Assembly (NCBI RefSeq): GCF_905147045.1 | Contig: NC_065918.1 | Coordinates: forward strand, 6,510,001-6,574,000 | DNA length: 64,000 nt | Source of the DNA: Nymphalis io | Taxonomy: Eukaryota > Arthropoda > Insecta > Lepidoptera > Nymphalidae | Reading direction: 5' to 3' | The notes under the pieces: generated by a model | Told to the model about the DNA's origin: nothing | Seen by the model: only the letters and a program-made list of their open reading frames with translations | The model's database searches: none | Part shown: one piece after another, positions 1 to 12,184 of the stretch | Numbering within the stretch: the first letter of the stretch is position 1 | Layout of the letters: every line of letters starts with the position of its first letter | Position numbers and translations under genes: made by a program

Positions 1-73
1 AACTTTCTCCTTATAACTTTTAATGGTTGTAATTTTTTTGTGTATATTATAAACTTACTTTTGTGTCTACTAG

Positions 74-3000
74 GAAGTAAAACCAGTAAGCGACTGGCAA
101 CTCTTAAAATTAAACGCACCAGAATGGCCGTATATAGTAATTGGTTCCATTGCTGCATTTGTTCAAGGCTCATGTTTCCCAGTTTTTGCTTTACTATTCG
201 GATATACTTCAGGGGTATGTTATGAAAAATGATATATTTAATAATATCTATTTGAAGACATTTATTTATTTATTTGTTTATATTTTTAGATATTTGTTTT
301 GCCTGACCGTAATGATATTATATACTATGCCGACTTCTATTCGGGCATGTTTCTTGTGGTAGCAGCGGTCGCTGGTCTATCAATGTGTCTCCAAAGTACA
401 ACCTTCACCAACGCTGGACTCAAGATGACTACTCGACTTAGACAACAGTATTTCTCTGCATTACTCAGACAAGTATTTTTATAATTTAATATTATAACAT
501 ATAATATATATTTTTGATGTCTAAGATTTATGGACGCGCCTTGGGGATAAAATCTACGAATATGGCCCCCTCTCCGCTGCCGCTCTCTACTCCCTTGTAT
601 ATGCATGACGCGCGTACAAAATACTTCGTTACTATATAATAATAATATAATAAAAAAATTATTTTATTTTATTAATAAAACTATGTCATAACATATTTAT
701 TTTTTTATAAAAGTATATTCTATTTGAAAAACATTCATCACATGCCAACTTGTTTATTTGCTTTAAGGAAATCGGTTTCTTCGATAAGGATTCTAATACA
801 GTGGGTGCGTTATGCGCGAGATTAAGTGGTGACGCAGCCGAGGTCCAGGGGGCAACTGGCTTGAGAATTGGACTGATTTTACAGGGAACAAGCTCGGTTG
901 TTGTTGGATTTATTATGGCTATTTGCTATAATTGGAAACTAACGCTCGTCGGCACTGCCTTCTTACCTCTTGTTAGTATATAAATATTTTATTACTTATT
1001 TATAAGTGAAATTGACGTAACCTCAAGAGCAATTGCAACTTCAAATAGTATAAAGATAAATGAATTGATAACAGTTTGTCTCTAAGTAAGTTTATATTTA
1101 ATGGTACCTATAAACTGCAGTCTGGTTCGTTGGTATACATATTGGTTATATTTAATATTGTCTATCTTGGTTCGTTCGATGGCGTAGTCAACAGAGATTT
1201 TGCCTTCCGCTCCGTGGTTGCAGGTCTAATTCCCGTCCAAAACCTTGGTAAATTTATTAAAATTTTCTATTTATTTTTATACAGCTTACCTTTTTCGGAC
1301 AAAAATATTACAGCATCAGTTTGGACGTTGGCACTTTTTAAATTAACGTGCCTCGAAAAGCAAGAAAAATCCTTGGTTTGTGCCTACACCATCCGACCAC
1401 CACTGTATCAGATTGATCGTCACATCGGAATATTCTAGAGTGGGGGAATAGAGAGAGTGTGCGATTGCGCATGCGCTTGAGAATGTCCACCGTGGCGAAA
1501 ATCAACCGGGAAAAAATCATTATGAAAATATTATTTTTATCAATAAAGTAGTTTACTCTGTGCGGCTTCACCCGTATTAAATATTACGCCGTTAGCTAGC
1601 TAGCTACGCCGTGGCCCGTCGCCCCCGAGAATCGTAGCATGACGTAAAATAAATCTTTCTCAAATTAGGCTATGTGTGACGCAATCTTTTGTTTTAAATC
1701 AAACTGGTAAATAATATAGTCACCGGGTTCAAACAAATCTCAGGGTTTTATAATAGTAATATGGATTCTAAATATTTACTTATGGTACAGAGACATAAGG
1801 CAGACAACGTATTGTAATTGGTGAACTTGCTTTCAAGAACCCAAGGGAAAGGCTATTTACAAATAGAATTTTTCCTAAAGATTAATTACAATTAAATTTT
1901 AAATTAAAAAAATAATCAAAATATTATTAAAACTTGTATTGTATATTAAAAATAATAATTAAGTTTTCATTTTAGATGGTCGGAAGTATTTGGTTAGAAG
2001 GTATAATTTCCCAAAAATCCCAATCAGACGAACGCGCCGCGATGGAATCGGCGACGTCAATAGCTACCGAAGCTGTGGTTAGCATCAGAACTGTCCAAAG
2101 TTTGGGTAAGATACTTTTAGTAAAAATTATTTATTTAGAACATTTTATTACAGTAACATTAACATCTTATTACATTGTATTTTATTTATTTCAAATATTA
2201 CAGGTGTGGAAAATGTATTCCTTGAAAAGTTTAAGGAAGCTCTTGTACTTTCGTGCGCAGCCGTTGCTAAAAAAACGAGATTGAGAGGACTCGTACTGGG
2301 TTTAGGGGTGTATGTTCCGTTCATGTCCTATTGCAGTGCCACCGTGTACGGCGCAGTGCTCGTCGCTAATGAAGAGGTCGAATACAAATATGTTATGCTG
2401 TGAGTCAAAGATCTCAATTATTCTTTAATAAATAAAATGAATTTGGAATTTATCCACCTCATGGACAAATATTTATCAACTAATTTTTATTCCCAGTGTT
2501 AACGAAGCCCTCATGTATGGTGCATATATGTTAGGACAATCACTAGTTTACGCTCCCAGTTTCAACTCGGCCAAAGCTTGTGGAGCAAGGATTTTATCGA
2601 TTATTAATAGAGATCCTAAGGTCAAAACAGAACCTGGACTTAAGGACAGAAAAGACTGGGTAAGAAATAGATTGCTCTCAGAAACCAAACTATTATTATT
2701 TGAATATGAATACTATTACCCAAATCAAAAATATGTTATTTAGGTTGCAACAGGGAACTTTAACATCAAAGAAGTCGAGTTCAGTTATCCAACGAGACCT
2801 CACCAGAGAATACTGAAGGGGGTAGACTTGAAAGTCGAAGCTGGTAAAACAGTTGCTCTAGTTGGATCATCGGGATGTGGCAAGTCTACCATCCTACAAC
2901 TCATGCAAAGGTTTTACGATCCTGAAACTGGCAATATTGTAAGTGCCCTTCTGTAATATCATATTTTTGCGAAATTTCACATTTTTGCAATTTATAAACA

Positions 3001-6000
3001 TAACTTGAAACTTGAAAATAGGTACACGTTTTATGTATTAAGTTTTTCTTAAAATATTAGGTTTTATTTTCCTGATTGTTGGTACATATCAAGCCTTGCA
3101 AAAAAGTTCTGTCATGTTTTTCATTTCAACATTAGAGTGTATTTGACACCTGTCAGTGGTATCGCAACTACCCAGCTTATTGTCAGGTATAATTACCTTA
3201 CAATTAATTATATATTAAAATTTTATACCAATAATATCATCAAAATAAATATAATGGGGCAAATTATGGGAACTTCGAAAACAAGACATTTAGATTTAAA
3301 AAGTGATGATCTTCCCACATTTGATGCAAATATTGGTTTTCGATGTGCCAGAGCAAAGCGCGAAATGATAGCAGCTAATGACCATCTTGTGTCTGCGCTT
3401 ATACCAGTAAAGTATAGAGATTATTGCGCACACTATCTCTTGGACTACCAAGTGTGTCGCTATAAGCACATGCCTTTACTCTATAGATGTCATGAACAGA
3501 GGCATGCATACTTAAACTGTGAAAAAGACGATTATATTTTAAGAATGAAAGAATTTGAAAGAGAAAGAAGATTGAGAGAAAGGGAAATAAGAATCAAAAA
3601 GACTACGCCCCAATGCTAATCTTTGTTTCGTATTGCAGTTACCTTCTTACAGTATAATATGAGACAGAATTTAAAATTTGTTTTTATTTGAATAGATTTC
3701 TTATAAGTATTATTGTATTTTGTTTTTATTAATTAATGTAGTAATGTTAATTATATATACATATTTATATACTTATAAGCTTTTGTTGGAATTGACTAGA
3801 CAGTCTGCTTAATGTAATTATACCATTATTATAAATTCGGAAGTCTGTTTGTCTGTTACGCTTTGACGGTTAAACCTCTGAACTGATTTTGGTGAAATTT
3901 TGGAAGGAGCTAGCTTTAATACTAAGTAAGGACATCGGTCCTGCACCTGAACTCTTTCCGATAGTATCGAAGTTGTCGTCTCATGTACACACATGAGGAT
4001 TAGGAGTTTCTATAATTATGAGATTTATTTTTAAATTATTGGAGGTATTTATTTTAAAAACACATTAATGTATACATTCTTCGTAACTAGGAATTAGACG
4101 GACGTGACACGCGAGCGTCGCTCACTCTAGCAAGGTTGCGTCGCCAGTTAGGTGTTGTTCAGCAAGAACCAGTACTTTTTGACCGGACTATCGCAGAGAA
4201 CATCGCGTACGGAGATAACAACCGTAAGATCACAACGCACGAGATCATCACAGCTGCGAAAGCCGCCAATATCCACAACTTCATTGTCTCGTTGCCGAAG
4301 GTAAGTAATATCAATTTACATGGTTTTGTGCAGGCCCATCATCAGGTATTCTGCCGCTAAGCAGCAATACGTAGTATTGTTACGTTCCGGTTTAAAGGGT
4401 GAGTGAGCCAGTGTACAGGCACAAGGGACATAACGTCTCAGTTCTCAAGATTGGTGGCACATTGGCGTACATCGCATGAATGGTAATTATTTCTTATCTC
4501 GAAAAAGTATATGGGAGATGGTGACCTCTTACCATCAGGTGGCCCTTTTGCTTGTCCGCCTACCTATAACATAAAAAGTAGCACCTTTATATTTTTGCAC
4601 GTTTTTTTGAAAAAGTAATGAGGCTAACACACTAGATAATAATGACGTGCGATTTTTTTCATTACAATATTATATTCAATACAACTGGGGTGCCAGCTAT
4701 TAGATTTGATATTAATTCTTATACCAGAAGCTTTCCCACAAGCGTCTACAATAATTTTAACTCAATCGGATGAGAATGGCCCAGTGGTATGAGCGCATGA
4801 ATCTTAACCGATGATCGTAGGTTCAAACCCGGGCAAGCACCACTGAATTTTCATATGCTTAATTTGTGATTATAATTCATTCTCGTGTTTTACGGTGAAG
4901 GAATACAGCATGAAGAAACCTATATGTGTCTAATTTCACCGAAATGCCGCCACATGTGTATTCCACCAACCCGTATTGAAGCAGCGTGGTGGAATAAGCT
5001 CCAAACCTTCTCCTGAAAAAGGGAGAGGAGGCCTTAGTTTAGCAGTGGGACATTCACAGGCTGTTACGAGAATCGGATGAACGATATTTATTTAGACATT
5101 TGTGTATTATTAACCGTTAGTATTTAATTTATTTTGGTTTTTTTTTATTATGTTTAAAATGTAAATGATGACATGGTACATAATCATTTATTATTTTGCC
5201 TGTAAATCAGTATAGTTTAGGTACGTACTCAAATTTCTCACAATCTAGAGTGGCTGGAAGAAATCTCATAAGAGATAAATTTCCCTTTGTAGTACAATTT
5301 TTGCTTATGTTAGATATTTCTATGAAATTAAAATTAATGAGTGATGCATGAACGCGCAATATACATACAATTGTTGTTGTATTTTTTATATATAACAACA
5401 TTAGTAAGACCTCTAAGAGTTTTATAGATAAATAAATGTTAACTTTTATTATTTTAAATAAATGAAAAAAGCCCGTGTGATGAATCCTTTGTCAATAAAC
5501 AAATCAACTATCATTAGTCCGTTTCGTCTGTCTTTTTAAATGTGAAACGTACATATGATAATATATAACATTTATGTAATTCATATTATTATTTGAAATT
5601 AATTTGCTATCTAAATGTTTAAATATCCCACTTAGAATGACGTGTAAATACTGAAAACGACAATAAAATAAAAATATTTAAATTTAGACAATTAAATAAT
5701 GATACAATGTTGCCAAGCAGTATCCTTTTAACCTTTTCTATCCAATCTCGAAAATTCAGTTAAAATTAAATAAATTTGATAACTATCCTAGGGCTACGAC
5801 ACAAACTTAGGTTCGAGTGGCGCTCAACTGTCTGGAGGACAAAAACAAAGAGTATGCATCGCAAGAGCGCTCATAAGATCTCCGCGCCTGCTTCTTCTCG
5901 ATGAAGCGACGTCTGCGTTGGACGCCAACAGCGAAAGGGTAAGATTTATTTAAGTTTTATATGTCTTGACGACACCAATCGTAACACAGATCTACTTCGA

Positions 6001-6660
6001 CAATATTAATAAGTTCGAGACTGAAATCCCGATATATTTTTGCATGAAACAAAACGGCTTAGCATCAACGAGAACCGTTAACCCAAGTTGTTTTTACTCT
6101 GAGATCATAGAGGGTATAGTAGTCTAGTATATATAGAAGTCAGTAAATGTAAAGTCCTAGATTTGAATTGAGAATTTCCATATCTATTTTCCAATATTCT
6201 ATAATACACTTCAGCGTATTTTTTATATAAATAAAATATTTTCAGGCTGTTGCCGAAGCTCTGGAGAAAGCAGCTAAAGGAAGAACATGTATAACCATAG
6301 CTCATCGTCTTTCCACCATCAAAGATGCGGATTTAATCTGCGTTTTAGATAAAGGTATAGATTTTCCATACCTAATGATTATTTTAATTTTGTTATGTGT
6401 TGAAGCGTGACATTTGGTGGCTTAAACAAAAATTGTACTAATTGTGAAGTGAAAATATATTTTGACCATTAAGAATTTATCTTAACATCACGACTACGTA
6501 ATCAAACGTAAGCTTTGATACTGACATTTTTTTCTGTCAAAGTTATATTTAACTTAATATTTTCTTTTAAGGAAAAATCGTCGAGCGAGGAACACACAAA
6601 GAATTAATCAACTTGAAGAGCTATTATTGGCAAATGTGTAAAGGACAAAACGTGGCTTAA
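74..6660 (+). CDS. ABCB full transporter (P-glycoprotein/MDR type), C-terminal half, 11 exons
   Basis: This is the 3' part of an ABC subfamily B export pump, an ATP-driven plasma-membrane transporter for lipophilic compounds and xenobiotics. Exons: 74-214, 290-472, 768-971, 1976-2105, 2204-2399, 2497-2659, 2744-2938, 4091-4300, 5792-5938, 6246-6354, 6572-6660. All phases match and give 588 codons plus TAA. The order follows the second half of ABCB1. A linker ending in EWPYIVIG leads into membrane helices, then the conserved [15 protein letters not shown] stretch, then ATPase domain 2. That domain has Walker [10 protein letters not shown], a Q-loop in [10 protein letters not shown], signature LSGGQ, Walker [13 protein letters not shown] and the switch histidine in IAHRLS, so it looks catalytically intact. 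The third exon must end at 971 (donor GTTAGT), because the stronger-looking GTATAT at 976 breaks the frame. The first half lies upstream of the window. The ABCB family is certain, but the exact orthologue is not. Confidence 0.93.
215..4090. other. ABCB introns with decayed repeat sequence
   Basis: The introns are mostly AT-rich. Two stretches look like transposon debris. About 1340-1650 is GC-richer, with a motif resembling a dispersed lepidopteran repeat (around 1430-1480) and a short GCTAGCTAGCTA run near 1593. About 3835-3990 resembles, in reverse orientation, the tail of an RTE/Helitron-like repeat (a run of the type TCTGTTTGTCTGTTACGCTT). Both identifications are from memory and tentative. 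I see no other gene besides NDUFB7 here. Confidence 0.35.
3254..3619 (+). CDS. NDUFB7: NDUFB7 (complex I B18 subunit), intronless, nested in an ABCB intron
   Basis: This open frame of 121 codons with no intron encodes an accessory subunit of mitochondrial NADH:ubiquinone oxidoreductase. In mammals that subunit sits on the intermembrane-space side of the membrane arm. The CHCH fold is visible as two CX9C motifs, [11 protein letters not shown] and [11 protein letters not shown], whose four cysteines form two disulfides. The chain starts Met-Gly, which fits the N-myristoylation known for this subunit, and ends in an Arg/Glu-rich helix. The length fits the family. I chose the ATG at 3254 because upstream in-frame sequence does not resemble NDUFB7 and would remove the Met-Gly start. 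The gene lies on the same strand inside the ABCB intron 2939-4090. I see no poly(A) tract and no AATAAA in the 200 bases after the stop. It may be the functional single copy or an intact retrocopy, and the window alone cannot decide. Confidence 0.9.
   Translation: MGQIMGTSKTRHLDLKSDDLPTFDANIGFRCARAKREMIAANDHLVSALIPVKYRDYCAHYLLDYQVCRYKHMPLLYRCHEQRHAYLNCEKDDYILRMKEFERERRLREREIRIKKTTPQC
4333..4576 (+). repeat. SINE family B copy, diverged, in an ABCB intron
   Basis: This stretch shares with 15093-15388 the blocks AGGGTGAGTGAGCCAGTGTA, GGCACAAGGGACATAA and ACCATCAGGTGGCCC, and ends near CCGCCTACCTATAACATAAA. It is diverged and truncated at its 5' end. The family looks like the non-coding Metulj-type SINE of butterflies, a comparison made from memory. 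It sits in the intron 4301-5791. Confidence 0.7.
4774..5070 (+). mobile_element. tRNA-derived SINE (family A) with target-site duplication
   Basis: This 297-bp element begins with a tRNA-like head carrying a Pol III B-box (GGTTCAAACCCGGGC) and runs into a family-specific body ending AGTGGGACATTCACAGGCTG. It is flanked by the 10-bp direct repeat AATCGGATGA at 4764-4773 and 5071-5080, which is the target-site duplication. Three further copies lie at 18069, 36953 and 51066. It is intronic and should have no coding effect. Confidence 0.85.
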
Positions 6661-6719
6661 GAAATTCGTATTCATAATATGGTCAAATTACAAATAAGAA
6701 TTCTCAAATGTCATAAAAT

Positions 6720-6725
6720 AATAAA
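6720..6725 (+). terminator. Poly(A) signal of the ABCB gene
   Basis: An AATAAA hexamer lies 60 bases after the ABCB stop codon, in AT-rich sequence. The position fits a 3' end, but no transcript evidence is available. Confidence 0.5.
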
Positions 6726-7239
6726 AGATACTAAAGGTAAACCTAAGATATATGTAGACCTATCATAAGTTTTTTTTTTCTTTTCACTCAATTATTGTAC
6801 GAAATGTATTACTATTATAAGTTTTTTTTAATAAATTTAATATTAATGAAAAATTATAAGTCTATAACTTATTTAAGTATTAATAAAACCAATATTCTGA
6901 AAATGATCTAGAAAAAAAATTACAATTACACGGTTGTAATTTTTAGCACGTAATATTATATATATAATTGTGTACTACTTTCGAAGATTTATATGAAATC
7001 AAACTGTCTTGACACTAATTCCTTTAAACACCAAAGATTGACGTGAAGTGACGCTGTCAAATTGACTTTCATACTATAGACGGACGCACAATATGGTTCC
7101 TAAGTAGTATTTCATGTATTTTTTTAACGTCTGTTTCATACACTCGCTTTATTAGGCATCCTTTCAAGAACGCTGACACTTGTAAGCATCCTCTAACATG
7201 TAAAATCGAATGCTATACCTATGCGCATTTAAAATGACC

Positions 7240-7376
7240 CAAGGTTGGTGGCGCATTGGCTATGTAAGCGATGGTTGACATTTCTTACAATGCCAATGTC
7301 TAAGGGCGTTTGGTGACCACTTACCATCAGGTGGCCAATATGCTCGTCCGCCTTCCTATTCTATAAAAAAATAAAA
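7240..7376 (+). repeat. Truncated SINE family B copy
   Basis: This stretch matches the 3' half of the family B element at 15093-15388, from GGTTGGTGGCGCATTGGC through ACCATCAGGTGGCC to GTCCGCCTTCCTATTCTATA, followed by an A-rich tail. The 5' half is missing, as expected of 5'-truncated retroposition. Confidence 0.7.
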
Positions 7377-10082
7377 AATAAAATGAGAATGAATAATGAG
7401 CATTTTCACACGAAATAGCGATATTCAATGAATAATATGCGAATCGATAATGTAAGCGTGATTCAGGTTATCTAGCTTTTAATAATAAAAAAATATACAT
7501 GACTATAATACGAATATGTAAAAAATAAAAGAGGATTTTTTTGTAATTTTATTTATTTTTTCACAATTATATCAATATTTAAATTGCACAAAAAGAGAAC
7601 TACTAACAATATCACTCTAACTCCATCTTTTTGCTGTACCCTGTATTCCTTTTAATCAGAATATCGGTTCTTTCTCAAAAAAGCAGCTATTAGTCCTGCT
7701 TTAAGCTATTTCAACATTAGCATATGGAATCTTATCACTGTCAAAATATCATTCCACGTGCTAATGTAGTGTAAGCTACAATTACTATCACATCCCATTA
7801 ATAAAGACTTTAAATCTACATACCCGCTATTTGCTATGAAAACAAACTGGTTATATCGTGCGTATCACGATTTACATAGACAACCTCTAGATAAGTAAAT
7901 GTTTCTCTATTCCTTGTTTGAATTTTAAATACGAATTATTTTATTTCGATAATGTATTCGCCGCTGTATACTGCATATACATATACCATGTGATACCGTG
8001 TATTTATTTAAAACTCACACAAGGGTGGGGATAATAATACCACTTAAACGCCGTTTACTAGCGACAGCAAACATCTATTGTAGATTGACGCAGGCGCATG
8101 CCAATTAAATATGCTCGCTATTTGTCATCACTTTAATTTAACGATGACATTTATTTGGCACCAAATCTTGCCAATACTAGGTGACATAATCGTGAAGCAA
8201 GTTTGGGGTGGAGATATAACTCTATTTTAATCTTTCTAACAAGTACACATAATTATACATTCTAATCATAAAAGTGTTTGTTGCACTATTATATAAACAC
8301 AGTCCATTAAAAATAACATATTTCACTATGTATCACTAAATATCAATGGTCTGTATTTGTTTGGTTTTGCTTGATAAATTATAATAAAAAAATTGGCAAG
8401 ATAATATAAAAAATAATTATTTCGTACTTATAAAACAATAATTAAAATTGACTTGAATTGTTCGGTGCGACAATTCATGAAACAATATTTGCTACAGTTA
8501 AAAGTGCCAACATTTATAATTCAGTTAATTTAAGTGAGCAACAAGACTATGATAAATAAATTAATAAGTAGTTAGTATTCCCGATACAAATGCGGTCTAT
8601 CAAATCTCATTCTGTAACTTTTGATGATTCAGCCTCCCAACTTGTTGAGAGTATCCTATACTGTAATGAAAGCTGTGCACAGCTATCTACCAAAAGCCAT
8701 TCCATAGCACAATCTTCAGGTCCTTCAAGTTACCAATGCCCTTCTTCTGCATTATCTCTAATGCATCAATTAAAACCAGGATTGAAGATGCCCAAAAATA
8801 GAATCATCAAATAGAAATGTCAAAATCAATTTAAAAAAAATTGGTATTAGTGAGAACGTCATCATGGGGATTATCACTGAAGATTCAAATATTGAGATCA
8901 AAGAATTATTGATCAAAATATTATAAAAAGAAAGTTATAATATAGAAAAAGTTATAAGTTGATGAAAAACGTATATGATCGGTCAAAACTTGAACTAATT
9001 AATTAGCTTAGATACAGTAGAATTTTAAAATCATTTGTTATCAATATTATTGAATATTCGATATGGCGATATATTTAATTTATATTTATTCACAATATTC
9101 ATCAAAAAGTGTCAATAACAATATTATAATATTGTCTTGATAAAATTTTACAAGAGCACCATTACTCATTGAAAATCGTGCCTATTTTTTATACAAAAGT
9201 TGTACATAAAACAAGTGTAATGTTTTGATATATAATAGAAAAAAAAAATCTATCTCTGAATAATAAGTAAATTTATCAAATGAAACCGAACTATAACGAT
9301 GGCACTTGTATGGCACACACAGGTCTGCACAAAGCTAGTGCAACAGGGACGTATAGGGTTGCACATCGCTTAGTTTTAGCAACATAGTAGTTTTACAAGA
9401 CATAAATAACAAATTACCATAATATATTAAAAATAGCTACACAAATATTCATTCAAAATTAATATATTATTTATCAATAAGACGATATAACATTCAGTAC
9501 ATAACGTAACAAAATATGAGCTTTAGTATATAATAACACTTTGGTTAAATTTTTTATATGAACGTGAATATTTCTATCATTAACTCTCTTTAACTACGTA
9601 ACGGGAGTATTTCGCTTTTAACGTGATAATAAAAATAAATTGAGCCTTCGATAGTAATATATTTCAATTTTCTACGTTACTTATCGAGTAAAGCTAAAAC
9701 ATGACGAACACTCCAGCCTAAATAACGTTAGCAAAATTAAAAATCGTTATACAATAGGCGGAAATAAAACCCACAATGCATTACCCTCTCGTCCCTGAAA
9801 ATAAATATGACCCAATCGATACAAACTTATTGTAACAATATCGTCAAACTTTCTACGGATTATGTCGATATTAAATACTAACAGCGATCTAACATTCAAT
9901 ATACTTAAGAGCTACCATCAAGCATTCAAATAAGAGAGGCGGGGACATTGTTTTTACTATATAAATTATCAAAAACGGTATTAAGAATACGATAGAAGGA
10001 CTTTCCTAAGAGTGGGACAATCAGCATTTCTTCAAGACTATTCTAAAAAGTATTTATTAACATCTATTATTAAGTATGCGTT

Positions 10083-10109
10083 ATTGGTAACGCAGGTAGC
10101 GTTACCAAT
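10083..10109. repeat. Perfect 11-bp inverted repeat (hairpin)
   Basis: The arms ATTGGTAACGC and GCGTTACCAAT are exactly complementary across the 5-base loop AGGTA. The site lies about 2.1 kb beyond the Clock stop codon, so it could fall in a long 3' UTR or in intergenic DNA. No function is implied by the sequence alone. Confidence 0.6.
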
Positions 10110-12184
10110 TAAACACTTAACCGGTAACGGTATATATTTTCGGTTCAAATGATTTAATGATGATGATGGTAATCGTCTGCTGCAACTGCTTTGCATTTAA
10201 TTATTTCAAAAAGTTACTGACAAATAAGTAATGACCTTATTACAATGCAATAGTTATAATTAACATTTTTTATTTAAATTTATTTCAGATTCATATATTA
10301 GATCTTTTTTAAAAGACATTTTAACAACACGAGTTATTTTTCTAAAATGTACTTCATAAGCAGGATTTATATTGAAATGTCAAATTTATAAAGAAACCGA
10401 TCTAGTATCAACAGAGCCAAATTTTTTCTGGTACGTCCCCATCGCAGTATGTAAATAACTTAATAAATAATCGATATATATATAAAAATAATTTAAGATG
10501 CGTAACGATAACAAATGTTTGTATATAAAAAAATAATTGAAATAAATAATCTGATAATAAAAATAGTCTTTATATATAAAAAAAATATTCAACATAAAGT
10601 AAATAATTACTCTTAAAACGTAACAATAAATTTCTTCTTTATTTTTACTATCTATGATGATATTACAGATTGATATAACAAAATGGCGTCGGCCATTTTT
10701 TGTATTATATGTCATGTCAATGTATTTTCAAATAAAAAATAATTTTATTTGAATTTGTTTAAATATTTTTGTTGTTTGTAATTTTTTTGTTTGTATTTGC
10801 AAGTCTATGGTTTTTACAATTCTTGAACAATTTTGTAATAAAGTAAGTAATAAAATATAATTTCACCATTAGCAATACAATTTTAGAAATTATGAGCAAA
10901 GTACGATTAACTGATTTAACTAAATATTGAACGCCCATTTTTCGCATGTCACGTCACCAGCTGCCACCAACCAATGACCATTCAGATAAAATTTTGAAAG
11001 CATTTTAAAAACTGGAGGTTAATCTATAGGTTAGAAAAGTATTTTATTGTACAAAATATCTAGTAATTATTTTTAAACAGCTGCCTGGTTTGAGTCGTTC
11101 TCTAAAAGCTGTCATCATACGCCAGTTTAGTTAGTATAATCGGAAGCAACGTTTCATTGAATTTAAAGACCCTAAAACGCAAAAGAGGCTCCGAAGCCGA
11201 TTGTGTTGTACATAAACATTAAACTAATCCATTCGACAGAACTAAAAACATACTGCTGTCTCATTTTCTGTAATACATTTAGTCCTGTTAATATAATTTA
11301 AACATTAAGCACAAATGTCCATTGGATATGATACGTATAAACTAAAAATAGATTCACTGTTACCTACCGACATAATTATGTATATACAAGATTGCACAGC
11401 CCTTCGTACAAGAATACAAAAATAAGAAATGCCGTTATCCTAAAGTAGTATATAGTTTCATCACAATGAAGGTCACCCTTACGTTCGAAATTTATTCACA
11501 CGATTTCACTTTTCACTTCAATTATGGTTAATATGATAAAATTTGTTTTAATTTTAATCAAGCCTATGTATGAAAGAAAATTACCTGATACTGTTAATTA
11601 TTCTGAATAGGTCGTAGGCAATACGTCAAGTCGTACTTTATTATACGAACGACGTAGGAAATATATTTATAGTTTTATATTTTTATTACCTAACCTTGAA
11701 AAATGTATACGTATGAAATTTTATATAGGTCAAAATTTTTCTTCAATAAATATAAGAGATAAAGAGTCCCAACCTCTATGTCGATAAAATTAACGTACAA
11801 ATATTTTTAACAAAACAATCACTCAATACACATACGATTATATTATAACAAATATCATAAGAATATATCGAAACTAACTGAGATTAACAATAATTCTACG
11901 AGATAAAAAAAAATAACATAAAATATATTATAAGAAACGTGTACTTATTAAGTGACGAACTTATAAGTGATTCTCTAAATAATAATAAACATTTGTATTT
12001 GTATTGGAACGAGTAGCAAAACGTACTGACTTAACATTTTACTACAGAAAAGCTAAACTACAACCACAACCGAGACGGTAAATGACATTGAAGTGATTAT
12101 TTTATATATTTGTGCTAAAAAGGAAGTACTTTATCATTAAATGAGATCCGGGCGTCCTACAGCGTCGCGAAGTACCGAGGTGAC

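Larger units (their letters stand above)
6661..12184. other. Intergenic region between ABCB and Clock (convergent 3' ends)
   Basis: About 5.5 kb of AT-rich DNA separates the 3' ends of ABCB (plus) and Clock (minus). It should include the 3' UTRs of both. I see no coding region with recognisable similarity. It holds a truncated SINE at 7240-7376 and a perfect inverted repeat at 10083-10109. The remaining short open frames are AT-rich and look random. Confidence 0.6.

Noticed and set aside
972..981. Stronger-looking donor GTATAT at 976 for ABCB exon 3
   Set aside because: It leaves one extra base and puts the next exon out of frame, whereas GTTAGT at 972 keeps the conserved reading.
3137..3253. 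In-frame upstream extension of NDUFB7 by 39 codons
   Set aside because: It is AT-rich, does not resemble the family and would remove the Met-Gly myristoylation start.
8590..8814. 74-codon open frame
   Set aside because: No recognised domain, in AT-rich intergenic DNA, and no splice or promoter context.
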